Shown in pieces: positions 54,601-63,442 of a stretch of 64,000 nucleotides of DNA; the first letter of the stretch is position 1; each line of letters opens with the position of its first letter. The position numbers and the translations under genes were made by a program. Under the pieces are notes generated by a model. That model was given only the letters and a program-made list of their open reading frames with translations. It made no database searches and was not told the origin of the DNA. Source of the stretch: Biomphalaria glabrata (taxonomy: Eukaryota > Mollusca > Gastropoda > Planorbidae); assembly GCF_947242115.1 (NCBI RefSeq), contig NC_074726.1, positions 8,823,270 to 8,887,269 of the forward strand, given 5' to 3'.

Positions 54601-55204
54601 AGACAGGCCACACAAAACTAATAGAGTCTTTTCCCCTTTCGGGGGCCGCTAAAAATAGAGAAAAAATTGCGAAACATAGTAGAGCATTACGACTGTGTTT
54701 AGGTATTTAACTCTGCGATTTATGAATTTTAGTTATTCGTCCATTTAGATATAGACTGGCAGGTTGTTTTTTTTTCTCATAAATTGCGTAGTTTTATTTT
54801 TTCGCTGTTTCTTTCTATATTTTTATATTTCGTTTGGGACCACTTAATTCATTTCTCCTAGGCCCTCCAATTATTCAAGGCCTGCCCAGTTGAATGCATA
54901 ATGTCGTCTGTTGGTCAGTCTTGGACCATGTTATTGAATTTTAACTCTCTGTCGTGATCTCATTGAAAGAAGATCTTACAAGGTCATGTGACGGTTCATA
55001 TATTCACCTTTCCAATTTATTTCATCCCAGGGATGTCAGCAAGGCACCTATCCATTAATGAAAGCCGTCAAACGGATAACAGAAACGCCAAGAACAGAAA
55101 CTACGAGTCAGTCTCCAAATGGTGGCTCTAATCACCAACGTTATAATGTACTTCATATACTATCTACTGTCCTCGTTGTAATTACACTGCTAGAGATGAA
55201 TTAG
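42618..55204 (+). CDS. Family 18 glycoside hydrolase (chitinase-like), nine coding exons
   Basis: Exons: 42618-42663, 44585-44768, 45643-45874, 47012-47121, 47969-48092, 51344-51532, 51828-51953, 53345-53419 and 55031-55204, totalling 1,260 bp (419 aa). All introns are GT-AG and every junction keeps frame. Residues 1-16 or so are a signal peptide (MISASFQVFLLIFINS). GH18 marks in order: ICTHLVYAFGKID (strand 2), LLSLGG (92-97), DGLDIDWEYP with D132, D135, D137 and acid/base E139, LLTIAAP, MTYDF (199-203), GGMAYPEIC and MMWSLDQDDFSG with W352. The fold is a TIM barrel that cleaves beta-1,4 GlcNAc polymers. There is no chitin-binding domain. Residues 392-419 (NGGSN, then hydrophobic 402-416) look like a GPI signal, so it may sit on the cell surface. 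The usual PxYGR after strand 6 is altered (GVTGVGKR). Activity is likely but unproven. Confidence 0.93.
42835..44415. repeat. 12-bp/36-bp higher-order minisatellite in chitinase intron 1
   Basis: The basic unit is 12 bp (TGTGTCTTACAG, TGTGTCTTACAA, TGTGTATCACAT). In the core (43310-44350) these form 36-bp triplets of the three variants, with some contracted to 24 bp. The left edge (42835-43300) is diverged. Since 12 and 36 are multiples of three, several frames are open for 180-360 codons on both strands (Cys/Val/Leu on one, His/Thr/Arg on the other). These are not genes. Confidence 0.97.
44585..44768 (+). CDS. Chitinase exon 2 (barrel strands 1-2)
   Basis: Acceptor TTTACCAG|GTCC, donor TATAG|GTACTT. 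Encodes AAGFIRFCYFPGWAF and ICTHLVYAFGKID. A second in-frame AG (44596) could give a 12-bp shorter form. Confidence 0.93.
45643..45874 (+). CDS. Chitinase exon 3 (catalytic motif)
   Basis: Acceptor TTTTCAG|ATTA, donor AAAC|GTAAGT, phase 0 at the end. Contains LKTLLSLGGETDHGDGF and FDGLDIDWEYP. Confidence 0.96.
46125..46312. mobile_element. hAT-type remnant in chitinase intron 3
   Basis: The right edge, reverse-complemented, reads CAGTGGTTCGCAAGCTTTTT, a hAT-style end. Inside, CACTTCGCACATTCCGCG and GTTCCAC blocks occur. The left end is eroded. Confidence 0.5.
47012..47121 (+). CDS. Chitinase exon 4
   Basis: Acceptor TATCCTTAG|AGTT, donor TACAG|GTGACC. Encodes SLRKSFDADSRSPKLLLTIA and APVGSFIPYF, ending IYR. 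This is the strand 5 region. Confidence 0.9.
47316..47570 (+). repeat. tRNA-derived SINE, family 1, in chitinase intron 4
   Basis: Head GGCGTGGGCGCTGAGTTTCT, B-box relic CCTAGCTCAAATCCAG, body GCGGGTACCTGACATG, TTGTGCTGGTCAGCAC and CCTCGTTAACCTTTCAACGC. Confidence 0.65.
47605..47835 (+). repeat. AAGTTGAAACTTTGCACAATTATT repeat family, fullest copy
   Basis: TGTCTGTCTGGTACAAATAT, ATCAAGTTGAAACTTTGCAC, AATTATTCATTGTCGATGAC and AATTAGTTACTGGTAATTAA. Ends about 130 bp before chitinase exon 5. Confidence 0.7.
47969..48092 (+). CDS. Chitinase exon 5
   Basis: Acceptor CTATTCAG|ATTG, donor CACG|GTAGGA. Encodes RLVDYASLMTYDFVDARYSE and TNFNSPLYSRDN, the conserved MxYD and NSPLY blocks. Confidence 0.94.
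48095..48215. repeat. Short tandem repeat right after the exon 5 donor
   Basis: TAAAGTATTACTGCAATAGCACCAAACG-like units of about 33 bp, three to four copies, starting at the donor of chitinase exon 5 (first copy GTAGGACTTAATGCAAAGTA). Confidence 0.8.
49326..50815. mobile_element. Non-autonomous hAT transposon with exact 8-bp duplication, in chitinase intron 5
   Basis: 1,490 bp. The left end CAGTGGTTCCCACACTTTTT and the right end (reverse complement CAGTGATTCCCAAAGTGGTC) are typical hAT inverted termini. The octamer ATCTATAC flanks it exactly (49318-49325 and 50816-50823). GTAGACCCC(T) motifs recur near both ends (49351, 50703-50795) as subterminal repeats, possible transposase sites. No transposase. 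An interior block at about 49770-50070 is GC-richer and may be a captured or nested piece. Confidence 0.9.
51344..51532 (+). CDS. Chitinase exon 6
   Basis: Acceptor TTTTAACTTCAG|AGC, donor CTGAG|GTAAGT, exactly 63 codons in phase 0. Encodes the alpha/beta insertion region, ending VVGGMAYPE. Confidence 0.93.
51645..51700. repeat. (GA)n microsatellite in chitinase intron 6
   Basis: GAGA/GGGAGA run on the + strand. Confidence 0.95.
51828..51953 (+). CDS. Chitinase exon 7
   Basis: Acceptor CATTCTAG|ATT, donor AAAAG|GTCAAT (weak but GT). 42 codons: ICRYIQSNPSSKRVFDDQQK, then YLVQGDNWITYEDQASISEK. YPE|IC spans the junction as in other GH18 proteins. Confidence 0.92.
51975..52235. repeat. 30-bp minisatellite, about eight units, in chitinase intron 7
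   Basis: Unit TAGTTCTTTAGTTCAATCAC plus AACATCAGTT. Units start at 51991 and then every 30 bp to 52201. Confidence 0.95.
52255..52910 (-). pseudogene. hAT transposon fragment with transposase dimerisation domain
   Basis: The minus-strand frame 52346-52687 contains ILVIVESCERSFSRLKLMKN, YLRLIILKDRLKHLVILAIE and RDLCRKQNSY. This is the C-terminal hATC dimerisation region (known consensus ERSFS-LKLIK-YLR). Before it, FNMENANP is out of context, which suggests an internal deletion. The right edge (reverse complement AAGGGTCGGCCTTAGGCC) matches the terminus of the 420-bp MITE at 5099-5518. The left end is not found. Broken plain DNA transposon, in chitinase intron 7. Confidence 0.85.
53345..53419 (+). 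CDS. Chitinase exon 8
   Basis: Acceptor after a long T-run (TTTTTTTAG|GCA), donor GATTA|GTAAGT. 25 codons with GIMMWSLDQDDFSG, the strand 8 Trp of the substrate pocket. Confidence 0.93.
54498..54890. mobile_element. Possible hAT-like remnant with nested repeat, in chitinase intron 8
   Basis: Left GGCTGCATTAGGCATAGGCA...CGCCTAGGCCC, with CCTAGGCCC recurring at the right side (54859). A copy of the GACGGACAGA/CACACAAAACTAAT repeat lies inside (54560-54655). Ends are not certain. Confidence 0.4.
54560..54655 (+). repeat. Interspersed GACGGACTGACAGACGGA...GGGGGCCGCTAAAA repeat
   Basis: Fullest of three related copies (15795, 34815). Ends CCCCTTTCGGGGGCCGCTAA. Type unknown; might be the end of a longer gastropod repeat. 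Confidence 0.7.
55031..55204 (+). CDS. Chitinase exon 9 (tail and stop)
   Basis: Acceptor TTTCATCCCAG|GGA. Encodes GCQQGTYPLMKAVKRITE, a Thr/Ser/Asn-rich linker, then a hydrophobic end VLHILSTVLVVITLLEMN and TAG at 55202-55204. Nothing polar and basic follows the hydrophobic run, as expected for a GPI signal rather than a transmembrane anchor. Confidence 0.92.
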   Translation, partial: GCQQGTYPLMKAVKRITETPRTETTSQSPNGGSNHQRYNVLHILSTVLVVITLLEMN

Positions 55205-55539
55205 TAGTAACTTTAAAATGAAGTATTTTTTCTATTAAAATTTTAATGGGTAAAAAAGGGAGGTAATTCTGTCTAAATCTCATTTCCAAACTTTGTTTTT
55301 ACATATTTGCTTTTGTATAGCGCATTGTTCATGCATATAACATGGTCTGTGCACTCGGTAAAATCTCTTTTGTTAACCAGCGGGGGAGGGGGTGTCAATG
55401 AGAAGATTTCATTGCTGCCTTTAGGCGTTAAGCTACCATAACTCTGCCTGAGTCGGGTGCCCCCTCCCTCTTGATAAATAGCCAAACGGTTTATGCCTCT
55501 TAACAGTCACAATTCCCATTATCATTTATTCCATATCAA

Positions 55540-55545
55540 AATAAA
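55540..55545 (+). terminator. Possible chitinase poly(A) signal
   Basis: AATAAA 336 bp after the stop codon. No better canonical hexamer was noticed closer. Confidence 0.4.
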
Positions 55546-57280
55546 AAAAAATTATTAAACACATTATCTTGTCATTAAAGATGGCCCGAGTTACACAGAG
55601 TTGTATGTCAGTGTAGTCTGATCGACTTATCTGGATGATATGGCAAGTTTTTAGTACCGGATTTAGACGTAAAAAAAGCCTTACGCTATTTCAGGTATGG
55701 GGCACTTTATAGGTCCTGATACTAAATGTCAACGCTAAATATTTCTTAGGGGACCAAAACTATGGCTTTTGTTGCCTAGAGGTAAATCATGGCCTAGAAG
55801 TCTTTTATCCTTTTTTTGTTCTCATGTATGAGATCCAATGCTAAGCCATATTGCATTGGATGTGCTCAACCATTATAGGAAATAATTTTATCAACACAAA
55901 TTGGCTATCAGATAAACTTCTGTTTGTGTATTGCAGTGTTTTCATTATGCCTGAATAGAAGGGTTGTTTGTTGAATTGCATGTACATAAACTGAGGTTCC
56001 ATAAATATGGTTATCTTACCCTGATAAGCTTTATATATAACTTTGCATATATATCAATCAAACATTTTTGATATAAAACTATTAATTTATTGATACATAG
56101 GACTAAAGTAATTTTTTTTTACTTTTACATGATCATATTATAATTGCCTTCATTGTGTTGCTATTTTTCGTTTATGTATAAAATATTATATGATGTTACT
56201 AATAAGCTAGGAATGATACTATTAATATAAGATATAGGCCTACTTATAGTAAACTAAAAGGATAAAATAAGTCCATGCGAATTTTTAAGTTTTATAAATG
56301 TCTCTGTTTGAAAGCCCCAAAGAATGAATTAGCTCTGACATTTACAAGTGTTACGACTTGCTTGCTAAATTTGTAATCTATAAGATGTTTAGGTTTGAAG
56401 CTATTTTCTGGTAAAAAATTAATCGTTTCGTATTTTTTTAATTCTGTGTTTTAGGGACTGAATATTAACACCGGAAGTGTTCACGTTAACGCCATCTGTA
56501 ATATTTCTACTTCAGTCTAGAATCTAGAATCTTTTATTTTTTTAAATGACATTATTGTTCTTTAAACCACTGTTATTGCCATATAATTTGAACTGTTTTT
56601 CTTACTTAAATGAAATCATTGTATATCTATTTCTCAACGAACCATATTTTTTTGTAACTTCACTTTGTGTCTCATGTGTTAATGAAATTGTGTATTATGA
56701 TATAGTAGACAATGATGTCTCATTAATAAATATATTCTTGGAAGCGAGTGTTAGGTTTCTAGTACTGGAACGTATTCTGTTAATATTAAACTCCTTGATT
56801 CAATTATGACTTTGATGACTAAAATTTCTTGCACTTTTAAAATTGAATGTTTAACCCTCAAAGTGCTGAGCTGTTTTACATTTAATGCATAGAAAATAAA
56901 ATTACAATTCTGATGTTTAGAGGCTAAAACTACCACACGCGTTTTAAGGGTTAAAGAAGACAATGAAAGTGGAATAGACTTTCAGTCATATCTAGCTTCC
57001 GGAAACAGGGCGACCTCTATGACCATTAATTTAACATAGAGCACTGTGGTCAATATCCTGCACGAAACATTTCTTCAACGGATGTGGAAGAACTACATTT
57101 TGAGAATGGAAACTGGGTACTCATACATTTTGATTAACGGACTGGCGTAAGAACAACTGATATCAAAGAGAGGTCGATATTAATTTAATTAAAATTCAAC
57201 TAAATACAAACTCTTTTGAAACTGAAATTCTGTGATTATAGAAGAAAGCATATGAATTTCATATATTTTAAAGAAAAGTA
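55546..57280. other. Intergenic AT-rich DNA, no gene seen
   Basis: Includes a block resembling 27460-27500 (CCGGATTTAGACGT, GGTATGGGGCAC at 55657-55710), probably a hAT relic. The open frame at 56546-56809 is AT-driven. Confidence 0.4.
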
Positions 57281-57282
57281 CC

Positions 57283-57490
57283 CCTTTCTGACCTTGCGAT
57301 CTATAGGGCATATTATGTAAAGGTTATCTTTTGTATGGCCTACGTTAAGAGGGTGTCATGTGGCCAGCGCTACTTTACTTTCCCCATCAGAGTGGACTGA
57401 AATTTGCCCTAAAAATTCAAATATTGAAAACTTCAGCTTTTATCGAGATTCAAACCCGACACCTCTTGGTTCGTAGGCAAAATACGATTT
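57283..57490 (-). repeat. tRNA-derived SINE, family 1, inverted degenerate copy
   Basis: Minus strand: GAGGTGTCGGGTTTGAATCT head, then AGTCCACTCTGATGGGGAAA and GCGCTGGCCACATGACACCC, ending CGCAAGGTCAGAAAG. Confidence 0.7.
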
Positions 57491-58789
57491 GACAGTTAGC
57501 TCTAAATATTGTGATTTATGTATTCCAATGTGTAATGGCTTAATAGGTTCCTTCGAGAGGGAGCACCTTTTTTTTTAACCTGGAAAAAATGACCAAAATA
57601 TTTTAAAAACACTAACTACCGTTTGGTGGTCTTATTAATAGAGACAACGTTTCTGTGCTGTACGTTAGTGTGACTGTCCAGCAGTGGCCGGAGTGAAACC
57701 TGTCCACTTATTCTCTTGCATTTACTAGGAATGCTTGGGACTTCGCAAAAAATAATCATAAACTCTATAATAATACATTATGTTTTGAACAAACCAATAC
57801 ACCGACAGAGCCGGATCTATGTACGTGAAGCCCCCACTACAATTTTTCGAAAGCTTTAATAAAGATCCACTTATGAAGGAGTATACCTAAAAGCATGTTA
57901 TATTTTAGAATAATGAAAAAAAAAGCTCTTGCAAATTTAATCTCACCTTCTTTTTCAACAAAATAATTAATTAATATGCATTAATAGTTTTTACAAGTTA
58001 GTGGAGTGTAGAGCCCTACTTAGACGCATTGTCGTAAATCTGGAGCTGTATTTCCTGTTGATGGTCTGTGCGTTGATAAATATAGATGTTGATGTTGTCT
58101 GCGAGTTCGGGTTCGACTCAATTAACAGAATGAACGATAAAAGAGAAATTGAATCAAACACTTGAATGCAGAGTAAGGGGCACAGTCTTTTGTCGTGGCT
58201 AACTTGGGGTCGTCCTTCCTTCTTGTCCCTTACTGCTCTATTTCTGTTCTTACTTTTTCATTGCTCGTCACTTCACTACGGAAAAACCCGATTAAACTCA
58301 ACTTCTACGCGTCTTGTGTCATTACATTGCAACAAATGTACACTTCTTGTTCACAATATTAAAAAAAAATGTTTAGGGACAATTTTTTTTAAAGTTTCTG
58401 ACCCGACGAAATTCTGATATATTTGTATCTCTTGTGGTGGCCCTCTTCTTGTGGAGAGCCCGGGGCTGTAGCCCTTCGTGCCTTTCCTTAAACCATCCGC
58501 GGAAGTAAACATTCTATTTCGTTGACGCGTTTATAATTAAGAGGTTTTTTTTCCCTTGCATGCAACAACAGTAGCTGCCTATAGTGAATGTGACGATATC
58601 TAGGTCATAGCATAAAGCATAGCGTAAAGCTCTCTGAGCAGGTCACAGTAAACCAATGTCTTACCTGTAATATATGATCAGGAAGTAGATCTAAAGTTTA
58701 CCATACAAAACTACTTATCGGAACTCTCTCCAGGCAGTTTGCAATAAATCTATAGTTAAACATCTAATAATAGAACTTAATTATTTTCT
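57491..58789. other. Intergenic DNA, no gene seen
   Basis: Possible hAT-like edge CAGAGCCGGATCTATG at 57806. A GC-richer patch lies at 58435-58510. No exon found. Confidence 0.35.
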
Positions 58790-58832
58790 TATTTGAAGTA
58801 ACGTCTGTAATGTGTAAGATAAGATAAGATAG
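58790..58832 (-). repeat. Interspersed repeat GACGTTACTTCAA family, terminal fragment
   Basis: TTGAAGTAACGTCTGTAATG then AAGATAAGATAAGAT, the reverse complement of the left edge of the 40775 copy, with its ATCTT run. Confidence 0.75.
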
Positions 58833-60085
58833 TATTATCAGAAATCTGTCGATTAAAAAAGTTGTTATTTTTTTCATGAGGAAAATATTTAGTTAAATTA
58901 AAAAAACAACAGATAAGACACCATGATTATCTGTAGACATCTCTGCCATTGTTTGTGTAATTCTAAATCAGAACTTGTCCAGTCTTAGGTGTATATGTCC
59001 ATATAATCAACGTACCAATAAAAATCGCACAGACACACCTTCTTCATTGGCCGAATCAGAAAATGCTTATTTTCAAGCAGCTGACAGTGTCACGGCTTCG
59101 ACATCGATACCCCAATGGAACCAAAAGTTAGTTTAATTATTTAAAACAAAATATTTTATTATATTTCAAGTGGAGCTATATTCTTTTAAAATATATATAT
59201 ATTTTTTATACTGTTTTTCTTGTTTTGTCGTAGGTTACAGCTAAACATTATACGAGAGTTGCGCTTAGGCAACCCCAAGGAAATATTCTTTCGGTCATCA
59301 TATTATCATAAATGAATCTTGTTATACTAAAATAAACAGAAACATAGTGTTGTATTTGAATGTAGATCACTATAACAATATATCTTAAACATAGCAATGT
59401 AATCTTGTAGACTGAGGTGGGCCCTGTATTGGTCCAACCAATCGCACACCAATAAAAGAAAAAAAGCAATATATTTTACTGGTTATTAACGGGATTTAGT
59501 TTTACGGGCGGAGGTAAACATACACACACACAGACGACTCACACACGCACGAAAAATAAAGAGAGTGTAAAACCCTCATTAATAAATCGGCGCACCTTTT
59601 CGCCTACCCACGAGGCAGATCTGCGTGACTCGTGTCTGAATGTCACCAATCTACCTGGTGTGTTGTCTCCCTTCCCTCGCGGTACAACACAAAAAAAAAA
59701 CAAAAAAACAATGAGAAATCGTTTGGATTGGGCGAAACAATTAAACAGCAACAAAAAACAAAAACTCGTGCTAGGTGAGACCAAGTTGTACAATGATTTC
59801 TGAAGTCTTACAAAAGGATGTGATGTTTTGTTTGCTAAATATAGACATTACAATCATCGTCTCCTATATCTGAAGTATCAGATTCTGTCCTCGTTCATAT
59901 GGAGTGTAGATAGTCCGTGTCGGCTTCCTGTCTTCATTGATACTAAACTCCACTTGTGTACTTTATAGATATGTCGACTCGACTGATTTGATATAATGTG
60001 AAGTCTGGAGTCAAAGTGATCATATATTCTAGCCTTTCAATCTGTAAGTACCTCATTTGTAGTCAATGATTGTTTTTTTAATTTG
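58833..60085. other. Intergenic DNA, no gene seen
   Basis: AT-rich with A-runs (59688-59706). Open frames are short and without motifs. Confidence 0.4.
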
Positions 60086-60149
60086 CCGTATTTTCGCGCA
60101 TGTAACACACGAGTTTTACACTTTTTTTTATGAACGAGAGGCAGCTGTG

Positions 60150-60355
60150 CGGGGCATCCAAAGGTGCGGGGTATTCAAAGATGCGTGGCATACAAAGATG
60201 CGGGGTATACAAAGGTGCGGGGTATATAAAGGTGCGGGGTATATGAAAGGTGCAGAGCATACAAAGGTGCGGGGTATACAAAGGTTGGGGGGGGTATACA
60301 AAAGGTGCGGGGTATACGAAAGGTGCAGGGTATACAAAGGTGCGGGGTTCCCAAA
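60150..60355. repeat. 17-bp minisatellite, about 12 units
   Basis: GGTGCGGGGTATACAAA with variants (TATAAA, TATGAAA, CAGAGCATAC). Period 17-18. Frames across it (Tyr/Lys/Gly or Tyr/Pro/Ala-rich) are artefacts. Confidence 0.93.
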
Positions 60356-60526
60356 ATGTATTTGGCTCATAAACATAGCAATACAGCAACTATGGACACA
60401 CCGGTGGGTATTTACACCTCCTCTAGTTGGCCGTGTGGTTGTGAAATGTACGCCGTAAAGCTTTAGGAACCTCTCATTATAAGTATCTAGAAAACTAACA
60501 GTAGTGTTGAGGTAGAGAATCTTTAA

Positions 60527-61381
60527 AGGGAAACTCCGATGGTTTTCCAAATTTGAGTTATTGGCATATTTAAATTCTGCGTAAAAAGTCGTAAAAGTAA
60601 ACATTTTACCATTTTTTATTGAAATGCTTAGAAACAGTAAATTCTTGACATCTCAAAAAAAACGGAGTTCTTTGATATTTTGTTTTTAGGTTAGGCATAC
60701 GTCACTTCCCTCAACATTACTGAAAGGGAAACTAGATTGGACCAATCCTATCGCTTCATTCTTACAGTAGCTGTTAGGCTGTTAGGCTTGGTGACGGCCT
60801 AGTCCAGAGCTATGGTACAGTTATAGATAGAGAGATAGATCTAAAAGCATTAGGATAACCAACTCGAGAAAAAAAGTAACATTTTCATCTAAGCCTCTCC
60901 TTTTCCCTAGAAGAAAACATCGTGTGACTGAATGATTCGAACAAACTGGCCAGTGTAAGGCTAGTCGAGACTACGTGCAGTCGGTCATGACAAGACAACC
61001 AAGCGATAGAGTTTGTTGTGTGTTGAGTGGTCAGGCGAGAAAATACACACTGCAGTGGTTAGTCAAGCATGTACATCTTTAACACGCATTTTGTTCTTTG
61101 CTTACAAGATCTAGATCTAACTGTATAGACGAAGATTTATTTCTTTTACGAGAATGTAAACGTTACTGTAATGGTTTTCCTTTATACAGTAAGTCAATAG
61201 ATTAAATTAATAAGTTAGTGTGACGTCACATAGAAACCCGGTAAAAGACTGACCGTTTTGGATGCGCAGGAAAATTACGTCAGAAAAACATCAATTACTA
61301 AACAAAATAATAATATATTCATTATCTGTAAATCAAAACACATGTTATATCAAACATTGTCCAAACTATCGGAGTTTCCCT
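60527..61381. mobile_element. TTAA-flanked element with AGGG ends (Kolobok-like, non-autonomous)
   Basis: Perfect 14-bp inverted ends AGGGAAACTCCGAT and ATCGGAGTTTCCCT, with TTAA at 60523-60526 and 61382-61385. 855 bp. TTAA duplication with AGGG termini suits the Kolobok superfamily as I recall it; piggyBac usually starts CCY. No transposase frame. Confidence 0.85.
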
Positions 61382-61439
61382 TTAATACACCAGTAATCTT
61401 CTCCTTTCTCGTTCTCATTGTCATGTAGGAGCGTTCAGA

Positions 61440-61780
61440 TGATCAGACCATGTGAGATGAGATGAACTGCGCAGTGGTTTCCAAATCAGGGAGCTCTCCA
61501 TATAGTTTTCTTTCTATTTGGGGTGTATTGGGGCCAGTGTCTTGTACGTGCCTCTTGGTAAAGAGGGCAGTTTTGGAGGACGTGGTTGGCATTCTCTGGT
61601 GATACTCCACACGGGCAGATTTTCACTGGTTCCAATTTTGAGCTTCCGGTACATGTGTTGTCGCATTCTGTTGTGTCCAGCCCTGAGTAGAATGATAAGA
61701 AGTTGATCTTGTCGGGATAGCTTATAAAATAGGCACCAGTAATCAATTGTGAGAAATTTACTTCAAGTCACGCCTTGCAC
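61440..61780 (-). pseudogene. LINE 3' end fragment (Jockey-like), broken
   Basis: The minus strand gives LLRAGHNRMRQHMYRKLKIG in one frame and, after a frameshift, ICPCGVSPENANHVLQNCPL YQEARTRHWP in another. This is the typical cysteine/histidine tail that follows RT in Jockey/RTE-like LINEs. Only about 90 codons remain. Confidence 0.8.
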
Positions 61781-61882
61781 ATGAGTGGTATACGAGGGTG
61801 CGGGTTGTATGATTTTATTTTTAGTTTAATCTATATTTGTGCTGGGTATATGTGTGTGAGGGTTATTAGCGCGAAAATACGG

Positions 61883-63383
61883 TACTTAAAATCAGTTATA
61901 AAAAAGTTTCCCTCAAAGAATTAAAAAAAAAATCAATTCATCCTTTATAAAACAACAACAACTGAAGATGATTATATATCACGTTCTATTACAGTCCAGC
62001 TAATATCTACATAAAACAATTTTCTTTATTCTAAAATTTAGTGAAAATAAAATTGTTTGAAATAGCCAAATTGAATTATACGATTATTATATTTTGTCAA
62101 TTATAACGGTCAAGCCAGATATTCTCCTATGTGACCTAGATCTATTAGCTAGTTGTTTTTTTCCTTCCATACAAAAACTGTCAAATTTCTAGGAAAATTT
62201 TTGGATTCAATTTTGAAACACCTGTCAAGTTTCCAGGCTCAAGTTTCAATCCATTAAAAGTTTTAAGCTTCCTTTCCACGAAGTCCTGTACCAGGTGCAG
62301 AGAGGGGAGGGTGTAATAATCTCTCTTTCTGAAGGAACGCCCAAAACTGATTAAAAGAAACAACTAATACTAAACAAACATATAAAACAAAACAATACAT
62401 GTTTATAAATCTAAACAAGACATTCTTATAGATAAATCGTATTAAACAAATAAAAAAAAAAAATTAATAGAATAAAACACTACTGACTCAAAGAACAAAA
62501 CGGGCCACGTTTATAAAACAAACAAATCAAGCTAATAGAACAAAGTAAATGATATACCATAATAATTTAATTGTAATATATGGAAGAAAATGTTCTTGGA
62601 ATATAGGTCTATTGCAGGTCTATTGCAGGTAAATGTCTGAGCTCAGCCAACCGTGTCGCCTACTACTCTAGAAGCTCAGCTGTCACTTCCTAGATAAGCT
62701 GTGCTGGGGTGACACACTGACAGCCCGCCAACCTTAAATAGTGTCAGCAGTGTGTTCAGGTCTTTAATTACTTCTAGATCTAAATGCAATATAATAAATG
62801 AACTAAACAGATAGAGAAGGAAGTTCACTTTTTAGTGGATACATCGGCTCACTGTGTTCACGTGACATTTAACAAAAAAAATGTTTCCATTGATTGATTT
62901 TGCTTTTTGAGTAAAGGTACACTATAGAATTGTGATTGTCAACTTAAAGTGTAAGTCTAAATAAAACAATAAGCATATTGATAAAACCTATGTAACTTTA
63001 ATTGTTTTAAAAAATTATTTTGGATCTTACAATTTTCAACTTTCTGAGTTAACTTGACGCTGTTAACTTTGAGTGGTCTATCCACTCGTCTATCTCACAA
63101 ACAAGAAAAAGTTATTAAAAATACGATTTCCTGATAAAATAGCTTTTTGCTAAGTTATTGATGCTAAGCTAATGTTTATCTGTTTAAAGCGAACCGTTTT
63201 GTTTTATAATTAAATACATATGTCACTTTTTTGTTAGATAAAATTACACTTTGTTTTGAAACTATTTAATCATTTACTATTAATAGTATAAACAAGGATG
63301 GTAATATTATCCGAAAAATGTAATGATATATGTTTAGGCCCATATAGCATTTATTAATGTCATTTTTTATTGTCGAAAACAGG

Positions 63384-63385
<2 letters not shown>
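61883..63385. other. AT-rich intergenic DNA, no gene seen
   Basis: No recognised element or exon. Confidence 0.4.

Positions 63386-63438
<53 letters not shown>
63386..63438. repeat. (TA)n microsatellite
   Basis: About 26 TA dinucleotides. Confidence 0.97.

Positions 63439-63442
<4 letters not shown>

Larger units (their letters stand above)
60086..61882. mobile_element. DNA transposon-like unit with CCGTATTTTCGCGC inverted ends
   Basis: Perfect 14-bp inverted repeat CCGTATTTTCGCGC (60086-60099) and GCGCGAAAATACGG (61869-61882). Next to the right end lies GAGGGTGCGGGTTGTATGAT, and next to the left end a 17-bp array of GGTGCGGGGTATACAAA units, so the subterminal sequence has been amplified on one side. 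No clear target duplication. It contains a TTAA element (60527-61381) and a LINE scrap (61440-61780). Confidence 0.65.

Noticed and set aside
57806-58020. hAT MITE with CAGAGCCGGATCTATG end
   Set aside because: The opposite end matches poorly and there is no target duplication.
60066-60604. Frames rich in Tyr/Pro/Ala or Lys/Gly
   Set aside because: Made by the 17-bp minisatellite.
63386-63438. Replication origin or matrix-attachment site at the long TA run
   Set aside because: A TA microsatellite alone is not evidence for either.
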